Below are positions 1 to 7,513 of a DNA stretch of 64,000 nt, piece by piece. This DNA is from Keguizhuia sedimenti (GTDB taxonomy: Bacteria > Pseudomonadota > Gammaproteobacteria > Burkholderiales > Burkholderiaceae_D): NCBI GenBank assembly GCA_030715135.1, contig JAUYVH010000011.1:1-64000 (forward strand). The letters run 5' to 3'. A program made the translations under genes and the position numbers. The number at the start of each line of letters is the position of its first letter. Position 1 is the first letter of the stretch. The notes beneath the pieces were generated by a model. The model worked only from the letters and a program-made list of their open reading frames with translations, did no database searches and was not told the origin of the DNA.

Positions 1-1
1 T

Positions 2-79
2 GACTTCAAAACCTGGCTCGGCCAGGCTGAAGCAACCCACCGTAACCTCATGAAAGAAGCTGGCTTCCTCGCGAAGTAA
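2..79 (+). CDS. Tripartite tricarboxylate transporter substrate-binding protein, C-terminal end (Bug/TctC family)
   Basis: Only the last 25 codons lie in the window; the start is outside it. The tail reads as an amphipathic helix with WLGQAEATHRNLM and ends in KEAGFLAK, the usual ending of periplasmic Bug/TctC solute-binding proteins, which are greatly expanded in Burkholderiales. The ligand cannot be judged from this fragment. A strong intrinsic terminator follows within 20 nt, so it closes its transcription unit. Confidence 0.6.
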   Translation, partial: DFKTWLGQAEATHRNLMKEAGFLAK

Positions 80-97
80 AACAGCCCGCAATACCTC

Positions 98-125
98 AAA
101 GGCCAGCATATGCTGGCCTTTTTTA
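98..125 (+). terminator. Intrinsic terminator after the tctC-like gene
   Basis: A perfect 18-nt palindrome at 101-118 (GGCCAGCATATGCTGGCC) is preceded by AAA and followed by six T residues. Confidence 0.85.
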
Positions 126-183
126 TTATCAAAAAATACAAAACCCGAAAAAAATTAACGAAGTTTCAACACAAAAGGCGTGA

Positions 184-200
184 TTGGCACTTAATCAGCA
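184..200 (+). promoter_or_regulatory. Candidate sigma-54 (-24/-12) promoter upstream of the Pal-like gene
   Basis: The site TTGGCACTTAATCAGCA has TGGCAC at -24 and GC at -12 with the obligatory ten bases between GG and GC. It lies 178 nt before the lipoprotein start. The -12 element is imperfect (CAGCA rather than TTGCA), and no activator site was recognised. Also in the 80-377 spacer are the terminator at 98-125 and otherwise AT-rich sequence. Confidence 0.35.
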
Positions 201-377
201 TTTTTATGCAACGCTGACAGTATCGATTAAGTTTATCGTAAGAATACTCCTGCATATTTGTCTTCGCGTCGCCTAGCAACGTGCGATACACTTCAAACCA
301 AATGGCCTCCAATAAGCAATCCATGGGAGCGCAGGCCAATCCAATATATTTAACGATAAAAGATAAAAGGGGTAAAA

Positions 378-881
378 ATGAAACGCATTTTAATCAGCAC
401 TCTCTTCCTGGGAATTCTTGCAGGCTGCGCAAGCAGTCCTTCAATGGATGCCAACAAAGATGCCGGAACGGCCGCTTCCGCAAACAGCAACTCATCTCAG
501 AGCAATAGCATCCCTGCGCATGCCGACCCTAAAAATGCACTCGCTCAGAAGCGAAGCGTATACTTCGCCCTCGATGAATACGCGCTCCAGGATGACGGCA
601 AAGACATCGTTCAAAGCCATGCCGCTTACCTCTCGAAGAATCCTGCTCAAAAGATTACGATCGAAGGAAATGCCGATGAACAAGGCAGCCGCGAATACAA
701 TCTGGCCTTAGGCCAAAAGCGTGCTCACGCTGTCAGGACAGCCATGACGGTGCTCGGCGTAAAAGAAGCGCAAATCGAAACGATAAGCTGGGGTGAAGAA
801 CGCCCTGTCGCCACTGGACATACGGAAGAAGCTTGGTCCAAGAATCGCCGTGCCGATATCAAATACGGCGGCGAAAAATAA
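378..881 (+). CDS. Pal/OmpA-family peptidoglycan-associated lipoprotein (Pal paralogue)
   Basis: This 167-residue protein is likely an outer-membrane lipoprotein that binds peptidoglycan. It starts with a short signal sequence and a lipobox (LAGC, Cys17). A Ser/Ala/Asn-rich linker runs to about residue 55, followed by an OmpA C-terminal domain with the recognisable stretch EGNADEQGSREYNLALGQKRA and a late NRRADIKY motif. Length and layout match Pal. AAAGGGG just upstream serves as ribosome-binding site. It does not sit in a tolQRAB-pal locus, so it is probably a second copy; the next gene is a TolA/TonB-like protein without its C-terminal domain. Pal-like assignment is firm; the exact role of this copy is inferred. 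Confidence 0.85.
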   Translation: MKRILISTLFLGILAGCASSPSMDANKDAGTAASANSNSSQSNSIPAHADPKNALAQKRSVYFALDEYALQDDGKDIVQSHAAYLSKNPAQKITIEGNADEQGSREYNLALGQKRAHAVRTAMTVLGVKEAQIETISWGEERPVATGHTEEAWSKNRRADIKYGGEK

Positions 882-891
882 TAAGTCCGTA

Positions 892-923
892 CTCCGACAA
901 GCAAATTGCTTTGCTTGTCGGAG
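892..923 (+). terminator. Hairpin after the Pal-like gene
   Basis: A perfect 14-bp stem (892-905 with 910-923) encloses the loop TTGC, ten nt after the stop codon. It lacks a proper T tract, so it may act as an mRNA 3' stabiliser or a weak terminator. Confidence 0.6.
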
Positions 924-1012
924 AATGCAAATTCTAGTTTGATTTGAGGCCCCCATCGTGCGCAGGTTAATTGGCATGCATGGAAGAGAATCGCAGCGGC
1001 CGGACAACATGT

Positions 1013-1663
1013 ATGAATGACTCCAATTTGCATGAAATTTCCGATGGCATAGGCTATTCGCGTTCCCTCATACTATCGATCGGAATACATCTCCTGTTGG
1101 CGTGCGGACTATGGGTCGGCGCCAACATCAATCAGCCCTTGGAAGAGAAGAGCGACAGCACAGAAAAAAGCTTGTCGCCCATTGCAAGACCGGTCGTGCT
1201 GCCGGCACAGGCTTTATCTGGCGCACCTTCAATAAATACAGGTACGGCGTCGAATCAACTCCTGGCATCAGAATCCAAACGCCGGGCATCCAAGCCGGCA
1301 GAAAATGGCCTAGGCACCGGCCACGCTCTGCAGCCCGCTTTAAATGTTCCGGCAATCAATCGGAACACGACGGCGCCCAAGCAGGCTCGGCGCGAACCAG
1401 GCAAGCTCGCTCAGCTTAAGAAGACCGAGATACGCGAAAAAACCCGGGCAGCTAAGCCTTCGCTGCAGAAAAAAGAACTTGCCAAGACGACCGCCAAGAC
1501 AAAGCATCTTGCGGCCAAGCCGATCACGAAAGCGGAGCAGATCAGGAGCGCCAAGAAGGCAGTTCCTAAAGAGCGTAAAAATGCTCCGAATATAGCCGAG
1601 ACGAAAAAGTTGGAAAGCATGCGTGAAGCGGAGCTGCGCCGGATTAGCGCAAGCGTGTCTTGA
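1013..1663 (+). CDS. TolA/TonB-like envelope protein lacking a C-terminal domain
   Basis: The chosen ATG gives 216 residues; an upstream ATG (980) and TTG (971) are in frame, and no start has a good ribosome-binding site. Near the N-terminus is one membrane segment (SLILSIGIHLLLACGLWVGA) of the TonB/TolA signal-anchor type. The rest is Ala/Lys/Arg-rich, low-complexity and probably extended or helical, like the central domain of TolA. The protein stops after MREAELRRI, where TolA proteins usually continue into a folded C-terminal domain. No CDS follows in the same frame before the SulP gene. It could be a truncated TolA duplicate paired with the Pal paralogue, or a self-contained periplasm-spanning protein. 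Confidence 0.55.
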   Translation: MNDSNLHEISDGIGYSRSLILSIGIHLLLACGLWVGANINQPLEEKSDSTEKSLSPIARPVVLPAQALSGAPSINTGTASNQLLASESKRRASKPAENGLGTGHALQPALNVPAINRNTTAPKQARREPGKLAQLKKTEIREKTRAAKPSLQKKELAKTTAKTKHLAAKPITKAEQIRSAKKAVPKERKNAPNIAETKKLESMREAELRRISASVS

Positions 1664-1842
1664 TCTAGACATGAAAGAGTGCGCACGCATATCTCTTATG
1701 GCTCGCATCGGGTGATTGAATATATGCGCTGGATCATATAGCACCGTAATTAAGCACCTGGTGCAGGCAGCCAATGCGATAATCGCGGTTGGAAAAATTC
1801 TGGAAATTCGCGCGTGCCCGCAGCAAGAATGAGCAAAAATTT

Positions 1843-3540
1843 ATGCAAAATACAGCTTCATTCCGCCGCCTATTTCCGTTCCTGTCATGGCCCCGCCCTA
1901 CTCTTCAATCCCTGAAACAGGATGCATGGGCCGGCATTACAGTAGGTCTTGTGCTGATTCCACAGGCAATTGCTTATGCGACCTTGGCCGGCATGCCACC
2001 GCAGACCGGTCTTTACGCTGCCTTGTTACCAAGCCTCGTCGGAATACTATGGGGATCGTCCGCTTTGCTGGCGGTCGGGCCAGTGGCACTGACCAGTCTT
2101 CTGGTATTCGGCACGCTCTCGCCGCTTGCGGTCCAGGGCAGTCAGGAATGGATTGCGCTTGCGATTTGGCTTTCGCTGTATTCCGGCGTGATGCAACTTC
2201 TGCTGGGTGTGTTTAAACTCGGTGGGATTGCGAGCCTGGTATCTCAGCCGGTCATCACGGGATTCATCAATGCCGCGGCGATCATCATTGTTGTGTCTCA
2301 ATTGCCGGCCTTGCTGGGCTTGCCGGAACTGCTTTCCGGTTCTTTATCTTCCATCATTGAGTATCTGCAGTCCCATTCAGCTGATGTCGTGCTGAATTCC
2401 ATCTTCGGCTTCGCCTCACTGACGCTGCTGCTGGTCTTGAAATATCGACTTCCCAGATTCCCAGGCATGCTCGCGGTAGCGGTACTTTCGATCGTCATCA
2501 GCTGGGCGATTGACTATGCCGCACAAGGAGGCGCAATTATCGGCATCATCCCAAGCGGCTTGCCGCCGCTTGCATTGCCGCCTCCAATTTCACTCGACGC
2601 CCATCGTGAACTGCTCCCTGCGGCGCTGGTTCTGGCATTAATCAGTTTCACCGAGGCGATGTCGAGTTGCCGCATACTCGCCAGAAAAAAGCAGGAACGC
2701 TGGGACGAGAATCAGGAACTGGTCGGACAAGGCTTGGCAAAAATAACGAGTGCGTTAAGCGCATCATTCCCGGTCAGCGGATCATTTTCGCGTTCCGCAT
2801 TGAACTTGTATGCCGGTGCAAACAGCGCCTGGTCGACACTATTTTCAGCGGCATGCGTGCTTTTATGCCTTTTGTTCCTGACAGATTTCATCTATTACCT
2901 GCCCCGTTCAGTGCTGGCCGCAATGATCATTGTGCCCGTATTCAACCTGTTCGATATGCGCGCATTACGGAAGTTTTTCGATATTTCGCGAGACGATGGA
3001 ACGGTGGCAGCCGTAACCTTTCTGGTCACCCTGCTTGCCATGCCGCGCCTGCACTGGGGAGTATTTGCCGGCATCGCCCTTACAATGGTTTCCTACTTGT
3101 ACCGGCGCACACATCCTCGCATCATTGAAGTGAGCGTGCATCCGGACGGGACCTTGCGCGACACCCGGCGTTTCGACCTGCCTCCGCTTTCCGCAGACGT
3201 ACTTGCGGTTCGCATGGACGAGGCACTCAATTTCCTGACGGGCACTACTCTTGAACGCTTCGTGATTGCTCGCTGCAGTACGGAGACGGGAATACGGCGC
3301 GTGCTTCTTTGCTCGTCTCCTCTGAATGACATTGATGCCAGCGGTGTATCTTCGCTGGAGATTTTGCTTTCCACCCTGCAAAGCCTGGGAATTGAACTTT
3401 ACATGTCTGCGATAAAAAAACAAGTCTGGGATGTGCTGGAAAAAGCAGGAATGATCGATGCGATAGGCCGGGACCATGTTTTTTCAACAGACAGCGAAGC
3501 AATTCTAGCGATGCAATCGAGCATAGGGAAACCCGTATGA
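1843..3540 (+). CDS. SulP-family inorganic anion transporter with STAS domain
   Basis: The product is an inner-membrane SLC26/SulP carrier (sulfate, bicarbonate, nitrate or dicarboxylate; substrate not predictable here). The N-terminal two thirds carry about 10-14 hydrophobic helices beginning with DAWAGITVGLVLIPQAIAYA, the typical SulP first helix with its Pro-Gln-Ala-Ala-Tyr pattern. A C-terminal STAS domain of about 110 residues contains the phosphoregulatory-loop-like motif NDIDASGVSSLEILL. Length (565 aa from this ATG) is normal. A TTG at 1789 would add 18 residues; the ATG is preferred because SulP proteins usually have a short cytoplasmic leader. No carbonic anhydrase or sulfate-assimilation gene is adjacent to narrow the substrate. 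Confidence 0.85.
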   Translation: MQNTASFRRLFPFLSWPRPTLQSLKQDAWAGITVGLVLIPQAIAYATLAGMPPQTGLYAALLPSLVGILWGSSALLAVGPVALTSLLVFGTLSPLAVQGSQEWIALAIWLSLYSGVMQLLLGVFKLGGIASLVSQPVITGFINAAAIIIVVSQLPALLGLPELLSGSLSSIIEYLQSHSADVVLNSIFGFASLTLLLVLKYRLPRFPGMLAVAVLSIVISWAIDYAAQGGAIIGIIPSGLPPLALPPPISLDAHRELLPAALVLALISFTEAMSSCRILARKKQERWDENQELVGQGLAKITSALSASFPVSGSFSRSALNLYAGANSAWSTLFSAACVLLCLLFLTDFIYYLPRSVLAAMIIVPVFNLFDMRALRKFFDISRDDGTVAAVTFLVTLLAMPRLHWGVFAGIALTMVSYLYRRTHPRIIEVSVHPDGTLRDTRRFDLPPLSADVLAVRMDEALNFLTGTTLERFVIARCSTETGIRRVLLCSSPLNDIDASGVSSLEILLSTLQSLGIELYMSAIKKQVWDVLEKAGMIDAIGRDHVFSTDSEAILAMQSSIGKPV

Positions 3541-3910
3541 TGGGCTTTCACAACCGAAAGGCACCGCTGCCTATGTTTATGAACGATCGATTTACTAGCC
3601 GTTTTCCTCACTGCCGGAATGAAGGCAAGACACAATCCGGCCTTATTCTTATAATAGCGGTACCGGACCACTTGAAAGCTGCCTGTAAAACGGATGTCCG
3701 ATCAACTATGACTATGCTGAAGGCGGATCATAGGCCGAATGGCCTTATGAAAAAGATCCAGCGTGTCCAGCCGAGCTCGCCACACAGCTTCAGAATACAC
3801 GTTATTCCGATCGCCGCCACTCTTGTTCCCGTGGGCACGCCGAGACGATTAATTGCTTTTTTTTTTACCGGCTTCAGTAAAATGAAGCAAAAAATGATTG
3901 AAGAGGGTTT
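3541..3910 (+). other. Spacer before the small membrane-protein cassette; no supported gene
   Basis: A 125-codon open frame spans the spacer and overlaps both neighbours by four bases, but its predicted protein is basic, compositionally random and has no recognisable fold. A TAAAAT box at 3878-3883 with TTGCTT about 19 nt upstream could be a weak sigma-70 promoter for the gene at 3911. A run of ten T residues separates the two boxes. Confidence 0.4.
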
Positions 3911-4300
3911 ATGAGTCGGGAATCCATACCTGACGATGTGAAGCGTTTTGTTCTTACGAGCATTCCTTCCATTCCTTATCTAGAAACGTTGCTGCTGCTT
4001 CGTAGCAATGAGAACCGGCTATGGTCAAGCGCAGATGTTGCTCGCCGTATTTATATCAGCGAGAAAGCTGCGCTCGGCCTTCTTCAGGAATTGCTTTCCT
4101 CAGGCTTTGCCAGCACCGCCGATACAGACGGGACGCAATATCGCTATGCACCGGTGAATCAGGATATGCGCGCAATGATTGACCGTCTTGCGCAAAGCTA
4201 TTCGAAGAACCTGGTAGACGTGACCGAGCTGGTTCACTCCAAAATCAATAAGCGCGCGAAGCAGTTTGCCGACGCTTTTATCTGGCGAAAGGATTCCTGA
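3911..4300 (+). CDS. Small winged-helix-like protein, first gene of a three-gene cassette
   Basis: The 129-residue soluble protein has no signal peptide. AGAGGG upstream of the ATG is a good ribosome-binding site. Residues about 25-85 (SSADVARRIYISEKAALGLL, then a helix and a YRYAP strand) look like a winged helix-turn-helix: a DNA-recognition helix followed by a beta wing. The C-terminal part is a charged helix ending in INKRAKQFADAFIWRKDS. It lies 1 nt from the next gene, which encodes a tiny membrane protein, and the third gene abuts directly, so the three are probably co-transcribed. I infer that it regulates the cassette or anchors a membrane complex; function is unknown. Confidence 0.65.
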   Translation: MSRESIPDDVKRFVLTSIPSIPYLETLLLLRSNENRLWSSADVARRIYISEKAALGLLQELLSSGFASTADTDGTQYRYAPVNQDMRAMIDRLAQSYSKNLVDVTELVHSKINKRAKQFADAFIWRKDS

Positions 4301-4301
4301 A

Positions 4302-4559
4302 ATGGGCTCCATTATCTACATGCTGTGCGCACTGACTGCGCTGACCTGCACCGTGCTGCTTTTTCGCAGCTATAAACGCAACAGGACTCGTCTTTTGTTC
4401 TGGAGCGGCCTTTGTTTTGCCGGTCTGTTCCTGAACAATATATTCCTGCTTCTGGATAAGATTATTTTTCCTGTAATCGATTTCTCAGCCTGGCGTTATG
4501 TGACTGCATTGGTCGCGCTTTTACCGCTGCTGTATGGATTAATCTGGGAAGACGAATAA
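4302..4559 (+). CDS. DUF5985-like small membrane protein
   Basis: The 85-residue protein starts at the ATG after AAGGATTCCTGAA. It has three hydrophobic segments: IIYMLCALTALTCTVLLF, LLFWSGLCFAGLFLNNIFLL and YVTALVALLPLLYGLIW. A basic loop (RSYKRNRTR) lies between the first and second. This resembles the DUF5985 family as I know it; there is no experimentally known function. The stop codon is directly followed by the ATG of the next gene, which has a related pattern (a helix, a basic R-x-W-K-x-x-R-D stretch, then two helices), so the two may be divergent paralogues forming a heteromer. Confidence 0.65.
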   Translation: MGSIIYMLCALTALTCTVLLFRSYKRNRTRLLFWSGLCFAGLFLNNIFLLLDKIIFPVIDFSAWRYVTALVALLPLLYGLIWEDE

Positions 4560-4826
4560 ATGTCTATGATTACAATATTCATCGGCGCCATCGCAATGGC
4601 ATCATTGGTTATCAGCTTGTTTTTCCTGCGATTCTGGAAAACTACGAGGGATCGATTTTTCCTGTTCTTTGCAGCATCGTTTCTGCTTGAAGCGATAAAC
4701 AGGATAATGACTGGCATCAGTGTGCTGCAGAACGAAGAATCGCCTTTGTATTACCTTATCAGGTTGATCGCATACAGCCTGATCATTATTGCAATTATCG
4801 ATAAGAACAAGACCCGCAATAAATAA
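4560..4826 (+). CDS. DUF5985-like small membrane protein, second copy
   Basis: An 88-residue inner-membrane protein begins immediately after the stop of its neighbour, implying translational coupling. It has three hydrophobic stretches and the conserved-looking cytoplasmic motif FLRFWKTTRDRFFLFF followed by an ASFLLEAINR segment, as in DUF5985 proteins. The C-terminus is Lys/Arg/Asn-rich (DKNKTRNK). No catalytic residues are evident. With the winged-helix-like protein at 3911 it makes a compact cassette whose role is unknown. Confidence 0.65.
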   Translation: MSMITIFIGAIAMASLVISLFFLRFWKTTRDRFFLFFAASFLLEAINRIMTGISVLQNEESPLYYLIRLIAYSLIIIAIIDKNKTRNK

Positions 4827-5058
4827 CCTCTTCCTGGACGACCTGTGTTCTTTGCATGCCGCTTACTGTTGACAGAACTTCGCTGCAGCGAGCCCGATCT
4901 GGAAAAAGTATCTAATCTGCCGGACGATCCACGAGATCGTCCGCTCACGGACTTGCATTAATTCAGCGAAGGGTTCCGGTCCAGCTGGTGGAATAGCGGC
5001 CAGCAGTGCTATCTTGGGTGTGCGGGTTAGTCAGAGGCGAAAGGCGAAATACTTTTGT

Positions 5059-5592
5059 CTACGATTCGGCAGAACACTTGCAACGGCCAGGCACACGCTG
5101 CGATGCATTCGATTTGACGGTGATCCTTTTGCCAAGAAGCGACGTCTGGATACCGAAACAAGAAGAGGCTTCGCCTAGTACCTTGTATTCCTGCTGCAAG
5201 AAGAACGTTTGCGCTGTCGATGTGCTGGCGATCTGCACCATGGGAAGGTTCCAGGCGACTGCCTGTTCTTCCAGTGCGCAGAGCAGACGCTTTCCGATAC
5301 CTGCCTGTTGCAGGTTGGGAGAAACATAGATAAGCGCGATTTTTCCTTTGTCGGTAAGTAGCGCGATGCCGACTATTTGGCGGCCCATTTCAGCTACCAC
5401 GGAATAATTGGACGGTGATGCTAACCATGCGCCGACGGTATCCGTGTTCTTATTGCCTAACCAACCAGAAAGAATGGCCGGATCGTTCTTATGATCCTGA
5501 ATGCACGACTGAAGAATCGAGTTACGCAGCAAGTCGCATACTGCTGCGGCATCGGAAAGAATTGCGGTGCGGATGTGGATAGTGGTTTGCAT
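5059..5592 (-). CDS. GNAT-family N-acetyltransferase
   Basis: The 177-residue soluble protein has the GNAT fold order: an N-terminal strand (IHIRTAILSDAAAVCDLL), a central region, then the acetyl-CoA-binding beta4-alpha3 signature IYVSPNLQQAGIGKRLLCAL (Q-x-x-G-I-G-x-R). The final 25 residues are basic and unlike the family, perhaps a read-through extension. The substrate cannot be predicted. It stands alone, with more than 200 nt of spacer on each side and no regulatory neighbour. Confidence 0.8.
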   Translation of the reverse strand: MQTTIHIRTAILSDAAAVCDLLRNSILQSCIQDHKNDPAILSGWLGNKNTDTVGAWLASPSNYSVVAEMGRQIVGIALLTDKGKIALIYVSPNLQQAGIGKRLLCALEEQAVAWNLPMVQIASTSTAQTFFLQQEYKVLGEASSCFGIQTSLLGKRITVKSNASQRVPGRCKCSAES

Positions 5593-5871
5593 CTAACCGT
5601 AACCATAGAATATTTTGGCTGCAGCAACAAGCGCTTACTCCATCGGCACGATCAGATTACAACAGCATTTTCAGGGGCCATGCGCGTTTCCATTTCAATC
5701 AGCTGCCTTGACCTCATCATAAGATTTCCCTCTTTACCATTCATGTAGCGATATGGCAGCAGGCTTAGGCCGATTGCTCATGGTTCAGGCGACCTGTTTT
5801 CGGACCCGCCCCAAAGGTCCCTTCGGATCGGATTCCCTTTCCGCATGCCGCGATTCGATGTCATTGCATGT

Positions 5872-6285
5872 TCAGAATCTATCGAAATGCGAGGATACAT
5901 GCGGATACAGGATTACTCCCCAGATCAATATCGACATCGAAATCGCGAGGGTTACTGCGGCACTGCCGAAATCTTTTGCGTTTTTCGACAAAGGATGCCG
6001 CTCGAGCGAGATACGGTCCACAATCGCTTCAATGGCGGAATTCATCAGTTCCACAATCAGAATAAAGATGGAGCTGGCAATCAATGCTGCTTTTTCCAGC
6101 GCAGTAACCGGGAGGAAGAAGGCAATAAAGATTGCAGGGACGACGACGAACAGCTCCTGACGGAAGGCATGTTCATTTTTCCAGGCCGACTTGATGCCAT
6201 CCATCGAGTAAAGAAAGGCTTTTGCGATACGGCGTAATCCGCTTTTGCTTTTGAACTCGCTCACCGGGGAATCATTCAGATTCAT
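5872..6285 (-). CDS. dgkA: Diacylglycerol kinase DgkA
   Basis: This small integral membrane kinase phosphorylates diacylglycerol to phosphatidate, recycling lipid released by periplasmic glucan and lipid A modification. The sequence shows the family order: an amphipathic N-terminal helix with SMDGIKSAWKNEHAFRQEL, three membrane helices, and the active-site stretch VELMNSAIEAIVDRIS followed by HPLSKNAKDFGSAAV. The Glu, Asn and Asp residues of these motifs are all present. Length (137 aa) is slightly above the usual 120-125. AAGAG precedes the ATG. It is monocistronic. Confidence 0.9.
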   Translation of the reverse strand: MNLNDSPVSEFKSKSGLRRIAKAFLYSMDGIKSAWKNEHAFRQELFVVVPAIFIAFFLPVTALEKAALIASSIFILIVELMNSAIEAIVDRISLERHPLSKNAKDFGSAAVTLAISMSILIWGVILYPHVSSHFDRF

Positions 6286-6631
6286 GAATACTCTTTATGT
6301 TGGACTTTTAAAATTGGCTTATCAGTGAAAAACGGGCGGCGCATCCGGACCTTTTTTGACTTGCCGCGCATTGCTTCGGTCGTTCAAACTTGCATTTCAA
6401 GTCACACTTCCAGTTGAAAATGCCTCATAAATAAGCAGTAAAAAATTTGTTTTTTTATGGTCTAGCCATCGTTTTTTGTCGTGCTCCAGCAACATGCATC
6501 AACATCAGCACGAACTTGATCCAGTTGTTTCCTTATCAGCCGAAAGCTGAATTGGAAATGTTCTGACAAGTTCTTGTCGCTGCTTTTCACATTATGATAT
6601 AACCGAAGCATTGCATTGCACCAGCCGCACG
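6286..6631 (+). other. Divergent intergenic region between dgkA and the IclR gene
   Basis: This holds the promoters of both divergent genes. It is AT-rich around 6420-6470, and no open frame has plausible coding character. I see no clear operator. Confidence 0.4.
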
Positions 6632-7417
6632 ATGAAAAGCGATTTACATGTAGAAAATGACAAAGCGTCGATTCAGGTAATCGATCGCATGATGTCCCTC
6701 CTCGACGTATTGGCACGTTATCCCGACCCAGTCAGTCTAAAGGATTTGGCGAACCTGACCGGTCTGCACCCTTCCACCGCGCATAGAATTTTGAATGATA
6801 TGGTGCTCAAGCGCATTGTGGATCGCGCCGAGCCAGGCACTTATCGATTGGGCATGCGCCTCCTGGAGCTGGGGAATATCGTAAAAAGCCGCTTGAATGT
6901 TCACGAGGCATCCTTGAATTTCATGCGGAAGCTGCATTTAAAGACGCAACAAACAATCAATCTTTCAGTTCGACAAGGCGATGAGATCGTCTACATCGAC
7001 CGCTCCTTTTCCGAGCGTTCTGGCATGCAGGTGGTCCGGGCCATCGGCGGCAGAGCTCCGCTTCATTTAACGTCGACCGGCAAGTTGTTTTTGTCCGTTG
7101 ACGATACCGCAATGGTCGATGCCTATGCAAAACGCACTGGCCTGTTCGGCCACAACAAGAATTCCATCACCGATTTGGCCGTGCTTGAGCGCGAGCTTGA
7201 TTCGGTTCGCCTGAATGGATATGCGCGGGATAATGAAGAATTGGAGTTAGGCGTGCGCTGCATGGCGGCAGGCATTCGCGACGATTCAGGCCGGCTTGTC
7301 GCAGGGCTTTCAATCTCGGCCCCTGCAGACCGCTTACGCGAGGAATGGCTGAACGATCTGATCAATACCACGAATGAAATTTCCTCTGTGCTGGGATATG
7401 CACCGCAACACTCGTAA
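6632..7417 (+). CDS. IclR-family transcriptional regulator
   Basis: This is a 261-residue DNA-binding regulator. The N-terminal helix-turn-helix covers about residues 20-75 (SLKDLANLTGLHPSTAHRIL is the recognition region). The C-terminal effector domain has typical IclR features: VYIDRSFSERSGMQVV, LHLTSTGKLFLS, and GYARDNEELELGVRCMAAGI followed by LSISAP. The upstream TTG at 6611 is in frame but less likely than this ATG. It has no adjacent same-strand metabolic gene, so its target and effector (usually an aromatic or short organic acid) are unknown. Confidence 0.88.
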   Translation: MKSDLHVENDKASIQVIDRMMSLLDVLARYPDPVSLKDLANLTGLHPSTAHRILNDMVLKRIVDRAEPGTYRLGMRLLELGNIVKSRLNVHEASLNFMRKLHLKTQQTINLSVRQGDEIVYIDRSFSERSGMQVVRAIGGRAPLHLTSTGKLFLSVDDTAMVDAYAKRTGLFGHNKNSITDLAVLERELDSVRLNGYARDNEELELGVRCMAAGIRDDSGRLVAGLSISAPADRLREEWLNDLINTTNEISSVLGYAPQHS

Positions 7418-7467
7418 ATAGATCACTCCGCGCGGCGCAAGCTGCTAGAAGCGCCGTTTTACTCAAT

Positions 7468-7497
7468 AAAAAAGGCGAACTCCCGGTTCGCCTTTTT
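7468..7497. terminator. Bidirectional intrinsic terminator between the IclR gene and pbpG
   Basis: Stem GGCGAAC/GTTCGCC (7474-7480 with 7486-7492), loop TCCCG, A tract on the left and T5 on the right. It serves the two convergent genes. Confidence 0.85.
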
Positions 7498-7513
7498 ACG
7501 CAGCGCTGACAAG

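Noticed and set aside
3537-3914. 125-codon frame bridging the SulP gene and the winged-helix-like gene with 4-nt overlaps at both ends
   Set aside because: The predicted protein has no fold-like pattern, is basic and random in composition, and the overlaps can arise by chance because both ends are ATGA. A promoter-like box lies within it.
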